16,976 nucleotides of DNA from an uncultured Lentisphaeria bacterium (GTDB lineage: Bacteria; Verrucomicrobiota; Lentisphaeria; Victivallales; Victivallaceae), in the NCBI GenBank assembly GCA_949298665.1, contig CASFXO010000127.1, positions 1 through 16,976 of the forward strand, read 5' to 3'. Shown here piece after piece: positions 1 through 6,743 of the stretch. A program made the position numbers and the translations under genes. Each line of letters opens with the position of its first letter. The first letter of the stretch is position 1. Under the pieces are notes generated by a model. The model did not search any database. It was not told where the DNA came from and was given only the letters and a program-made list of their open reading frames with translations.

Positions 1-792
1 GGAACCGTCGGCGAAATCCCGCACGATCCCGCCGTATTTCGGCGCCTTGATTGCGGCCGGAGCGGGACAGGAGACGTTCTCGTCCACGATTTTTCCATCC
101 AGCAGCCGCACCCGGAAATCCCGGTAGTCCGCATACACATAACCGTCCTGCCCGGCCGTCACCCGACCGTATCCCAGGGCGCGTTTTTCCTCCGGCAGTA
201 ACTGCGTAACTTTCCCGCTTTCCGGGTCGAGCGCCAGAATGTTGGCGCGGGCAGAACCGACGCCGCTGTACACCCAGCCGTTCCGGTCCACAGCAATCTG
301 ATAGAGATATTTTTCCCGTGGGTCCATGGAACCATAATTGCGGAACTTTCCACTCCGGGGGTTATAAGCCGTGACGCTGGCATGGGGATAGCCGCCCATC
401 CAGACCGTTCCGTCGGGACCTTCGGTATACACCATGAAATGCTGAGTCTGCGGATCGGGACGTCCCAGATATTCCGTCTTCCGGGTATTGACGTCGAAAC
501 AGAGCACATGACCGCCCGCCTGATCATAGTAAAACTTCCCGTCCCTGGTCAGTACCGAGCCGAAATTATCCCCCTGCCGCACGGTATCCGGGTTGAAGTA
601 CTGCAACGTCCGACCGCTGTCCAGCTCCGTGAACAGCAGATACCCCCGTTCACCGTGGTCCTGGGGGCGGCAGAGGATGAAGCGTTTTCCGGCCGCATCC
701 TCGCCGGCGATCAGACTGCGGATTTCCGCGGAACGGGCGCCGACACCGAGTTTTTCAAACCCGGCGGCGGAAAGCACGACGCCCGGCGTCAC
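1..792 (-). CDS. Beta-propeller (NHL/streptogramin-lyase-like repeat) protein, 3' end outside window
   Basis: The frame is open for 264 codons from a GTG at 790-792 to the left edge, so the C-terminus is missing. The translation has repeating short blades typical of NHL/Vgb-like beta-propellers: a 'DGTVWMGGYPHASVTAYNP' segment, then 'YLYQIAVDRNGWVYSG', then 'GRVTAGQDGYVYADY', each a turn with Asp-Gly followed by a hydrophobic strand and a Trp/Tyr. It has no signal peptide of its own. The proposed GTG start overlaps the stop of the upstream secreted gene as GTGA, so it is either translationally coupled or really the second half of that protein separated by a one-base change at a run of five G. 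The reading frame stays open upstream of the GTG for at least 14 codons, which allows the fusion reading. Ligand or enzymatic function cannot be told; propellers of this kind are often extracellular binding or lyase-like domains. Confident that it is coding, less so about the start. Confidence 0.7.
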   Translation of the reverse strand, partial: MTPGVVLSAAGFEKLGVGARSAEIRSLIAGEDAAGKRFILCRPQDHGERGYLLFTELDSGRTLQYFNPDTVRQGDNFGSVLTRDGKFYYDQAGGHVLCFDVNTRKTEYLGRPDPQTQHFMVYTEGPDGTVWMGGYPHASVTAYNPRSGKFRNYGSMDPREKYLYQIAVDRNGWVYSGVGSARANILALDPESGKVTQLLPEEKRALGYGRVTAGQDGYVYADYRDFRVRLLDGKIVDENVSCPAPAAIKAPKYGGIVRDFADGS

Positions 793-1787
793 TCCCCCAC
801 GGAAATCTTCGAAAATTCCGCGCTGAACACCTGTCCCCGGTTCCCGCGCGTGCCGATGTAGAAGTGCAGCTGCGTCAGTTTCTTATCGGCGGTCTCCTTG
901 ACCATCTCCGGTTCCCAGACAAGTCCGTCCGAACTGTTCCCGATCGCCAGCCGGAATGCCTTCGGCGTCGCGGCCAGCAGTCCATTCCAGCTCTTGTAGG
1001 ACAGGATGCATTCCCCCGCCGCATTGTAGCCACGGACGTACAGCGCCTTCGTCAAAGCCGGCGTCTTGGACCAGGCGGTGAAATTCAGCTGTTTGCCTTC
1101 CACGGAAACCGGTTCCATCGGCAGCCGGAAATCAAAATAGGTAACCGTGTCCGCTCCCGCCGTCGCCTCGGCGGCGATCACGCCGTCCCGTTCCAGCGCC
1201 TGACCGTTCGTCGAACCGGCCAGTTCCCGGCCGCGCTGCGCACGGAATTCCGCCAGCGGATCGTCGATCCACTTGAGATCCCGGATATGGAGATTCATTT
1301 TTTTGCCGTTGCCGCGCGCACCGATATAAATCCAGAGTTTGGCGATTTCGCCGTCCGGCGCCTTCACTTCGTCGGTTTCCCACCGGAGCCGGCCGCTCAC
1401 GCCCGGCGTCAGCACGAAGACTTCGGGCTGGTTCGTCAGCACGTTCCATTTCTGGTAACTCAGCACCTTCCGATTGTCGGCCGTCAGAGCACGTACATAA
1501 AATCCGATCGTCTCCTTCGGCGTATCGCTCCAGGCCTCCAGAGAGAGCCGTTTCCCGGCGGCGAAACAGGGAGCAACCGGAATCTGCAGACAGACATACG
1601 TCACACTGTCGCCTTCACTGACGGCGTTGATCACCAGCGTTCCGTCCTCCGCTTTGACGGAAACTTCCTTCAGCTTCGCCCCTTCCCGCAGAGACAGACG
1701 GTCCAGCGCCCCGTCCCAGAGCGCTTCCGCCGCGGTCCCGGCCGTTGCTGCGGCCAGCATGGTCAACGCCATCCATTTCTTCCACAT
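789..1787 (-). CDS. Secreted protein with two tandem ~150-residue jelly-roll-like domains
   Basis: 332 residues. The first ~20 form a clear signal peptide (MWKKW, hydrophobic stretch, cleavage near Ala-Ala-Glu-Ala). The remainder is an internal duplication: VTY at 62-64 and 215-217, WSDTP/WSKTP at 86-90 and 239-243, LSYQKWN/LSYKSWN at 109-115 and 262-268, and YIGARGN/YIGTRGN at 154-160 and 310-316, so most motifs recur at a spacing of about 153 residues. Predicted beta-rich, resembling carbohydrate-binding or lectin-like domains appended to polysaccharide-degrading proteins, but no catalytic motif is seen and no named family is claimed. AAGGAG seven bases before the ATG fixes the start. Its stop overlaps the propeller gene downstream by four bases. 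Probably exported and acting on, or binding, an extracellular polymer (inference). Confidence 0.8.
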   Translation of the reverse strand: MWKKWMALTMLAAATAGTAAEALWDGALDRLSLREGAKLKEVSVKAEDGTLVINAVSEGDSVTYVCLQIPVAPCFAAGKRLSLEAWSDTPKETIGFYVRALTADNRKVLSYQKWNVLTNQPEVFVLTPGVSGRLRWETDEVKAPDGEIAKLWIYIGARGNGKKMNLHIRDLKWIDDPLAEFRAQRGRELAGSTNGQALERDGVIAAEATAGADTVTYFDFRLPMEPVSVEGKQLNFTAWSKTPALTKALYVRGYNAAGECILSYKSWNGLLAATPKAFRLAIGNSSDGLVWEPEMVKETADKKLTQLHFYIGTRGNRGQVFSAEFSKISVGE

Positions 1788-1794
1788 GATTCCA

Positions 1795-1800
1795 CTCCTT
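1795..1800 (-). promoter_or_regulatory. Shine-Dalgarno AAGGAG of the secreted two-domain gene
   Basis: Reads AAGGAG on the minus strand, seven bases upstream of the ATG at 1785-1787; a near-consensus site that confirms this start. Confidence 0.75.
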
Positions 1801-1839
1801 TGTTCGTGTTACCTTCGGCATGAATCACCGTATGGGAAA

Positions 1840-1868
1840 AAAATAACACGGGAGCCACCGTTTTTCCA
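1840..1868 (-). promoter_or_regulatory. Possible sigma-70-type promoter for the secreted-protein gene
   Basis: On the minus strand TGGAAA (1863-1868) is followed after 17 bases by TATTTT (1840-1845). The -10 match is weak (4 of 6), but the -35 element is identical to the one proposed for etfB. It lies in the only spacer between the cysteine-desulfurase-like gene and the secreted gene, and it overlaps the inverted repeat there. Confidence 0.3.
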
Positions 1869-1891
1869 GCACGTTTTGTGAAAAAAACGGT
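1857..1891 (-). terminator. Hairpin after the cysteine-desulfurase-like gene, possible terminator
   Basis: ACCGTTTTT (1857-1865) pairs perfectly with AAAAACGGT (1883-1891) across a 17-base loop, directly after the stop of the minus-strand gene ending at 1894. A T-rich run (TTATTTTTTT on the minus strand, around 1837-1846) lies ~12 bases past the stem rather than next to it, so intrinsic termination is plausible but not classical. Confidence 0.35.
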
Positions 1892-1893
1892 TT

Positions 1894-3033
1894 TCAGTAA
1901 GCGCGCAGCACCTGCTCGAAGATTTCCCGGAGCGCCCCGGCCTCGTCCGGACTGTTCTCTGCGGAAAAACTCAGTCGCACCCCGGAATACGCCTCTTCCC
2001 GGGACAGCCCCAGCTCCAGCAACGCCGCGCTCGGGCGATCGCTTTCCGCCCGGCAGGCGCTTCCGCTCGCCGCGAACACCCCGTATTCCGAAAGCATCCG
2101 CACCAGCACCCCTCCCTGAAATCCCGGAAAACGCACATGAAGAATGTACGGAGAACTTTTTTCCTCGGGTACGGTAAACACCACTCTGCCGCCGCCCGGC
2201 AGGGAGAGTTCCGCCAGCGCCCGCCGCATGGCGGTCTGCACCTGCCGCACCCGGCGCAGCTCACGCTCCCGCCGTTCCGCCCGGAGCTCCGCGGCAAACA
2301 CCAGCGTCAGAAGCAACGCCGGTTCCGGCCGGCCGAAACGGTATTCTCCGCTTCGCAGCCGCTGCAATGTCTGCCGCATGAGCGGCAACTCCTTCCATGC
2401 GGGATTGATCAGCAGCGCCGCGCCCCCCGGCGCCCCCAGCTTGTGCCCCGAAACCGTCAGAAAATCCGCCGTCTCCGGCAGCGGCAGCTTCCCCGCCGAT
2501 TGAATCGTATCCGCCAGCAGCAGCGCCTGCGGCGCTTCCCGGCGCAACGTCGCCGCCAGAGCATCCACATCCGTAATCCGGCCGGTTTCGCTCTGCACGT
2601 GGTGCACGGCCAGCAGTCGCGTCCGTTCATCCAGACATCCCGGTCCCGGCAGCAGTTCGCCGTCCTGCCGGGTCAGAAAGCGCACTTCACTGTCCATTTG
2701 CCACAAAGCGGCCGCCAGCGCCGGATGCTCCGCGCCGCTGGTTACGATATTCCCCTGCCTCCGGTGCGGCAACGCCGCCAGCGCCCCGAAAAGCTCCGTC
2801 CCCGTCATCGCCCAGTGCACCGCCATCGAACGTCCGGCGACGGCCTGCGCCAGACGTTCTCCAGCCTCCTCCAGCTGCCCGCGCAACCGGTAGGCCGCCC
2901 CGTGGGTCGCCTCCTGATTGGCGTAATCACGCAGCGCACACTCCCGAAAGTAATCCAGCACCTCCGGATCCGGCCTCGTCGCCGCAGCATGGTCCAGATA
3001 GAGCGTTGCGCACGGAACGGATACCTGTTTCAT
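1894..3033 (-). CDS. Divergent cysteine desulfurase (NifS/IscS-like class V aminotransferase)
   Basis: 379 residues, normal family length. Class V PLP enzymes of this group remove sulfur from cysteine as an enzyme persulfide. Visible landmarks: N-terminal YLDHAAAT (12-19), EHPA with the His that stacks on PLP (102-105), the Asp/Gln pair in ADTIQSAGK (174-182), SGHK with the Schiff-base lysine at 198, and SGSAC with the putative catalytic cysteine at 327. Several usual blocks are altered: TSGATESNN is replaced by MTGTELFGA (76-84), and the RSGT loop reads RSGEYRFGRPEP (227-238). It may therefore be a specialised desulfurase, for example for tRNA thiolation or a cofactor, rather than housekeeping IscS. 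It lies 21 bases after purE in the same direction, with no iscU, thiI or mnmA nearby. A GGAG lies only two bases before the ATG, so translation may depend on coupling to purE. Confidence 0.85.
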   Translation of the reverse strand: MKQVSVPCATLYLDHAAATRPDPEVLDYFRECALRDYANQEATHGAAYRLRGQLEEAGERLAQAVAGRSMAVHWAMTGTELFGALAALPHRRQGNIVTSGAEHPALAAALWQMDSEVRFLTRQDGELLPGPGCLDERTRLLAVHHVQSETGRITDVDALAATLRREAPQALLLADTIQSAGKLPLPETADFLTVSGHKLGAPGGAALLINPAWKELPLMRQTLQRLRSGEYRFGRPEPALLLTLVFAAELRAERRERELRRVRQVQTAMRRALAELSLPGGGRVVFTVPEEKSSPYILHVRFPGFQGGVLVRMLSEYGVFAASGSACRAESDRPSAALLELGLSREEAYSGVRLSFSAENSPDEAGALREIFEQVLRAY

Positions 3034-3054
3034 GACTCCGATGCGACCGGCAAC

Positions 3055-3567
3055 TCAGGACTGCTTCAGTTCCTGCTGCAGTTCCGCATCGGCCCGCAGC
3101 ACCTGTTCGGCCTGTTCCCGGCGAAAAGCCTTCAGCTTCGTCGCCAGCTCCGGAGAACTCAGCGCCAGAATCGCCACCGCGTACAACGCCGCATTTTTTC
3201 CTCCGGCCTTCCCCGCGGTCACCGCCGCCACCGGAATGCCCGGCGGCATCTGTACCGTCGCCAGCAGGGAATCCAGCGCGTTGAACGGCTCCGAGGCCAC
3301 CGGTATTCCGATGACCGGCAGCGTGGTATGCGCCGCCACCACGCCGCCGAGATGAGCCGCCATCCCGGCGGCACAGATCACCACCCGGATCCCGGAGGCT
3401 TCCGCCCCGGCGGCAAACGCCGCGGCGGCCTCCGGCGTGCGATGCGCCGAAAGCACCCGGGCCACATACCGGATTCCGAATTCATCAAACACCCGAAACG
3501 CGCCCTGCAGCACCGGCAGATCGCTTTTGCTGCCCATCAGCACGGCCACTTGCGCCTGTTCCGACAT
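3055..3567 (-). CDS. purE: 5-(carboxyamino)imidazole ribonucleotide mutase PurE
   Basis: 170 residues. PurE converts N5-CAIR to CAIR in de novo purine synthesis in the cytoplasm. The N-terminal MGSKSD (11-16) binds the phosphate and ribose of the substrate, SAHRTP (40-45) carries the essential His42, and GMAAHLGG (68-75) resembles the GGAAHLPG of bacterial class I enzymes with two substitutions. KAGGKNAA follows at 120-127. The Met at 3565-3567 is chosen because GGAG lies seven bases upstream and the protein then begins a few residues before MGSKSD, as in E. coli. A longer start at 3601-3603 would overlap the rpoZ stop as ATGA and add 12 residues. Part of rpoZ-purE-desulfurase; purK is not in the window. 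Confidence 0.93.
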   Translation of the reverse strand: MSEQAQVAVLMGSKSDLPVLQGAFRVFDEFGIRYVARVLSAHRTPEAAAAFAAGAEASGIRVVICAAGMAAHLGGVVAAHTTLPVIGIPVASEPFNALDSLLATVQMPPGIPVAAVTAGKAGGKNAALYAVAILALSSPELATKLKAFRREQAEQVLRADAELQQELKQS

Positions 3568-3574
3568 CGTCTTT

Positions 3575-3578
3575 CTCC
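3575..3578 (-). promoter_or_regulatory. Shine-Dalgarno GGAG deciding the purE start
   Basis: GGAG on the minus strand, seven bases before the ATG at 3565-3567. The competing upstream ATG at 3601-3603 lies inside the end of rpoZ, so this site favours the shorter PurE. Confidence 0.55.
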
Positions 3579-3599
3579 GTTCTTCCCAGGTTGGCAAAC

Positions 3600-3857
3600 T
3601 CATTCCGCGCTTTCGGAGGCCGGCGTTTCGGTTTCCGCGACCGCGGCCGCCTCTGTCTCGCCGGGCGCTCCGAACTCATAGCTGAGCAGCCCTTCGGCAA
3701 TCTCCAGCAGCGCCACATCCAGGTGGTTTTCCGAATCACATTTGATCATCGGACGCGCCCCGAACGCAAGCTGGCGCGCCCGCCGGGCGGCCACCACCGA
3801 CAGAATCTGCGGATCGGGAATCACTTTCCTGGCCCGGGCCAGATAATCGTTATTCAT
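3600..3857 (-). CDS. rpoZ: RNA polymerase omega subunit
   Basis: 85 residues. Omega binds the beta-prime subunit and helps assemble RNA polymerase. The core helix region DPQILSVVAARRARQLAFGA (15-34) matches the family's 'A.RA.Q' segment, and DVALLEIAEGLL (47-58) corresponds to the conserved 'A..EI..G.I' helix. The C-terminal ~25 residues are an Ala/Glu/Thr-rich acidic tail common in G+C-rich bacteria. AAGGAG eight bases before the ATG supports the start. Its stop TGA lies against purE; many bacteria instead place rpoZ after gmk, which is not seen here. Key residues are recognisable but the protein is small, so the call rests on those two segments and on length. Confidence 0.85.
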   Translation of the reverse strand: MNNDYLARARKVIPDPQILSVVAARRARQLAFGARPMIKCDSENHLDVALLEIAEGLLSYEFGAPGETEAAAVAETETPASESAE

Positions 3858-3872
3858 GGTTTTCTCTCCTTG

Positions 3873-3886
3873 TTTTTCCGGAAAAA
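3873..3886. repeat. 14-bp perfect palindrome immediately upstream of the rpoZ ribosome-binding site
   Basis: TTTTTCC followed by GGAAAAA, a perfect two-fold palindrome one base upstream of AAGGAG (3866-3871) of rpoZ. In RNA it could only form a tight stem; as DNA it could be an operator. No partner regulator is evident. Confidence 0.4.
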
Positions 3887-3910
3887 TCTCCGGCCTCCGG
3901 CAACAACCGG

Positions 3911-3942
3911 GCGGGGCGCGGCTTTTTCCGACCGCGTCCCGC
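3911..3942 (-). terminator. G+C-rich hairpin between the acyl-CoA dehydrogenase gene and rpoZ
   Basis: GCGGGGCGCGG (3911-3921) pairs with CCGCGTCCCGC (3932-3942) over 11 positions with one G-T wobble and a 10-base loop. It lies between the end of the etf/acyl-CoA dehydrogenase operon (3980) and rpoZ. There is no T tract after it, so it may slow polymerase or act with Rho rather than be a textbook terminator. A smaller CCGG/CCGG stem follows at 3897-3910. Confidence 0.4.
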
Positions 3943-3979
3943 CAGGATCTTCAGGCGCAGAGCGCCCCTGTCACCACCA

Positions 3980-5698
3980 TCAGTAATCGATGATGTCGCG
4001 ATGATTGTCGATCAACGCCGTATCGTTCGACATCACCCGCATGTAACGCTTCTGGAATTCCGGCACGGAATCCAGCACATAGCGTTCGGCAATGGGCAGG
4101 CGCTTGTCGCACTTCAGCGCATCCCGCAGCAGCAGCATGCCGACGAACACATAGGTTTCCATTTCGACCAGGCTGCGCGCCATCAGGTCGTGATATTCCG
4201 GATCCTTCTTTTCGGACACGAACTTCACCGCTTCCAGCAACCGGGCATGATGACCGGCGATCACTTCCTTGAGCCGGAGCAGCTTGCCGGTAAACGGCAG
4301 CGCCATCAGTTCGGCCAGGCGTTTGTCGTTGTCGCGCTGGAGCACGCCGCCGATGGCAGCCACCACCTGCAGCTGCGTGGTGCCTTCGTAAATGTTGGTG
4401 ATGCGCGCATCGCGGTAATACCGTTCGGCATTGAAATCCCGCATGAACCCGGTTCCGCCGTGAATCTGAATCGTATCGTAGGCGACCTGATTGGCGGTTT
4501 CGGTGGCCAGCGCCTTGCACATCGGCGTCAGCACCGCGGCGACGCGGTTGTAATACTTCTGGGCGGCGCGGTCTTCCGGCGTCACGTTTTCGCCGCGTTC
4601 GACCAGATGGTTGTAGCCGTTCCGCAGATCGACGGCACGGGTGGTTTCATACAGCAGCGCGCGGGCCGCAGTGATTTTCACCTTCATCGAACTGAGCATG
4701 TCGTAAATCGCCGGGAAACGGTCGATCGGCTTCTTGAACTGCTCCCGTTCGGCAGCGTACTTGCGCGCTTCACGATAGGCGGCTTCGGCAATGCCGAGCG
4801 CCTGGGCGCTGATCGCCACCCGGGCGCCGTTCATCAGACTCATCACGTACTTGATCAGACCGAAACGGCGTTTGCCGCACAGCTGCGCCGGCACGTCGTT
4901 GTACTGCAGTTCGCAGGTCGCCACACCGTGAATCCCGAGTTTGTCCTCAATCCGGCGCACCACCAGCTTCGGACCCGCTTCGCAGATAAACATGGACAGT
5001 CCCCGCCCGTCGCTGGTCCCCTCCTCGGAACGGGCCAGCACCAGGTGCACCTTGGCGCATCCGTTGGTGATGAAGCGCTTCATTCCGTTGAGGTACCACT
5101 GGCCGGTCTTTTCGTCCTGCCAGGCCCGGAGCCGCACCGACTGCAGGTCAGAGCCGAAATCCGGTTCCGTCAAGTCCATCGAACCGTCAAATTCGCCGGT
5201 CGCGAAACGCGGCAGATACTGCTGGCGCTGTTCCTCGTTGCCGAATTCGCAGATGGTTTCGGCGATGTCCTGCAGCCCGAAGAGGTTCTGCAGCGAGGCG
5301 TCGGCGCGGGAAACCATTTCCGTCAGCATGGTGTAAACCGAAACCGGAAAATTCAGCCCGCCGTAACGATGCGGCAGCATCACCCCCATGACGTCCGCCC
5401 GGCGCAGGTCTTCCAGGTTCTTCTGCGTCAGCGGGTGATAGGTCACCGTGTTGTTTTCGAAATGCGGCCCTTCCCGGTCGACAATCCGCGACCGCGGATC
5501 GATCCGGTCGCCGCAGATTTCGCCGATGACGTCCAGCACCCGGCGGTAGTTGTCGAGCGCGTCCTGAAAATCCACCGGCGCGCCTTCATATTTTTCCGCA
5601 TCCCGGTAATTGTCCTCCCGCAGCGCCACGGCTTCGCTCAGATCGAGATGTTCGAGCGAAAACTGGAGGTCCGGATTGTCCTTGTAAAAGTTAGCCAT
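3980..5698 (-). CDS. Acyl-CoA dehydrogenase, long form with C-terminal extension
   Basis: 572 residues against ~380 for the common family members. FAD enzyme that forms an enoyl-CoA and passes electrons to ETF. The N-terminal domain ends around residue 170; LTEPDFGSD (176-184) is the FAD-contacting strand of the middle domain. The C-terminal helical domain contains REQFKKPI (318-325), QIHGGTGFMRD (411-421) and RDARITNIYEGT (429-440), with Glu438 at the position of the catalytic base. Residues ~450-572 form an extra helical domain, as in the longer FadE/AcdA-type proteins. GGAGG eight bases before the ATG fixes the start. It is 14 bases downstream of etfA, so enzyme and electron acceptor are co-expressed. 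The substrate cannot be read from the sequence. Whether it runs as dehydrogenase or enoyl-CoA reductase depends on the Etf type. Confidence 0.93.
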   Translation of the reverse strand: MANFYKDNPDLQFSLEHLDLSEAVALREDNYRDAEKYEGAPVDFQDALDNYRRVLDVIGEICGDRIDPRSRIVDREGPHFENNTVTYHPLTQKNLEDLRRADVMGVMLPHRYGGLNFPVSVYTMLTEMVSRADASLQNLFGLQDIAETICEFGNEEQRQQYLPRFATGEFDGSMDLTEPDFGSDLQSVRLRAWQDEKTGQWYLNGMKRFITNGCAKVHLVLARSEEGTSDGRGLSMFICEAGPKLVVRRIEDKLGIHGVATCELQYNDVPAQLCGKRRFGLIKYVMSLMNGARVAISAQALGIAEAAYREARKYAAEREQFKKPIDRFPAIYDMLSSMKVKITAARALLYETTRAVDLRNGYNHLVERGENVTPEDRAAQKYYNRVAAVLTPMCKALATETANQVAYDTIQIHGGTGFMRDFNAERYYRDARITNIYEGTTQLQVVAAIGGVLQRDNDKRLAELMALPFTGKLLRLKEVIAGHHARLLEAVKFVSEKKDPEYHDLMARSLVEMETYVFVGMLLLRDALKCDKRLPIAERYVLDSVPEFQKRYMRVMSNDTALIDNHRDIIDY

Positions 5699-5712
5699 CT
5701 TGTAAACCTCCG

Positions 5713-6735
5713 TTACGCCTTGGCCTTGAAGGCTTTGATCATTTTCGGAACCACTTCGTTCAAGTCGCCGACGATCGCGTAGTGCGCCACCGAAAAGATC
5801 GGCGCGTCCGGATCGGTGTTAATGGCGATGATCTTCTTCGAATCGCTCATCCCGGCGCGATGCTGGATCGAACCGGAAATCCCGCACGCAATGTACAGCC
5901 GCGGCCGCACCGTCACCCCGGTCTGTCCCACCTGGTGATCGTGGTCGATCCAGCCGGCGTCCACCGCCGCGCGGGAAGCTCCGACTTCTCCGCCGAGCAC
6001 TTCGGCCAGCTCGCGGATCAGCTTGAAATTCTCCTTGGAGCCGACGCCGTAGCCGCCGGCCACGATGATCTGCGCGCCCTTGAGATCCACTTCCTTGTCG
6101 GCGCGAACCCGTTCCAGCACCTTGACCACGGTGTCGACGTCGGACAGTTCCACCGGCACGCGCACGACCTTGCCCTTGCGGGAGAAATCGGGCGCGTCCA
6201 TTTTCATGACGCCTTCCCGCACGGTGACCATCTGCGGATCGTCCCAGGTGTTGACGATGGTGGCGATGATGTTGCCCCCGAAAGCGGGACGGATCTGCAT
6301 GAGCTTGTCGGTATAGGATTTCTTGTTGACCTTGTCGTCGAAATCGTCGATCTTGAGATCGGTGCAGTCGGCGGTCAGGCCGGCCAGCTTTTCGGAAGCG
6401 AGGCGGGGTGCGAGCTCACGCCCCTTCATCGTCGCGCCGAACAGCAGAATATTCGGTTTGTGCTTGCGGATCAGGTCCATGATCACCTTGGCATACGGCA
6501 GCACGGTAAAGGGCTCCAGCCGCTTGTTCTCGGCCAGAAACACCGTTTCGCAGCCGTAGGCGTACAGTGTATTCAAACAGCCTTCCAGCTGGTCCCCGAG
6601 CAGCACGGCTTCGGTTTTCACGCCGAGCCGGGCGGCGAGTTCACGGCCCTTGCAGACGAGTTCGAGACTGACGTCGGCGATTTTTCCGCCTTCCTGCTCG
6701 ATGAACACCCAGACATTTCCCAGTTTTTCAGCCAT
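5713..6735 (-). CDS. etfA: Electron transfer flavoprotein alpha subunit
   Basis: 340 residues, normal length. EtfA binds the electron-shuttling FAD and with EtfB links acyl-CoA dehydrogenase to the respiratory chain or to ferredoxin/NAD. The C-terminal FAD domain is clear: GASRAAVDAGW (252-262), the HQVGQTG loop (267-273), RPRLYIACGISGSIQH (277-292) and TDPDAPIF (307-314). The ATG at 6733-6735 starts eight bases after the etfB stop, and a TGGGGTGA that overlaps that stop serves as ribosome-binding site. A longer open frame upstream (to 6924) lies within etfB, has no EtfA similarity, and is rejected as a start. The DHDHQVGQTG form is the type I associate with Etfs of anaerobes (for example clostridial), consistent with an anaerobic host. 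Confidence 0.95.
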   Translation of the reverse strand: MAEKLGNVWVFIEQEGGKIADVSLELVCKGRELAARLGVKTEAVLLGDQLEGCLNTLYAYGCETVFLAENKRLEPFTVLPYAKVIMDLIRKHKPNILLFGATMKGRELAPRLASEKLAGLTADCTDLKIDDFDDKVNKKSYTDKLMQIRPAFGGNIIATIVNTWDDPQMVTVREGVMKMDAPDFSRKGKVVRVPVELSDVDTVVKVLERVRADKEVDLKGAQIIVAGGYGVGSKENFKLIRELAEVLGGEVGASRAAVDAGWIDHDHQVGQTGVTVRPRLYIACGISGSIQHRAGMSDSKKIIAINTDPDAPIFSVAHYAIVGDLNEVVPKMIKAFKAKA

Positions 6736-6743
6736 GATGTTTT

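Noticed and set aside
159..527. 122-codon minus-strand ORF
   Set aside because: It is in a different frame from the propeller gene, which has the repeat motifs and is open across the whole region.
2137..3681. 514-codon plus-strand open frame opposite the desulfurase-like gene and purE
   Set aside because: Antisense shadow with Arg/Gln-rich composition and no domain.
4001..5782. 593-codon open frame on the plus strand opposite the acyl-CoA dehydrogenase gene
   Set aside because: It mirrors a strongly conserved enzyme gene, has His/Arg/Gln-rich low-quality composition and no recognisable domain; long antisense frames are expected in G+C-rich coding DNA.
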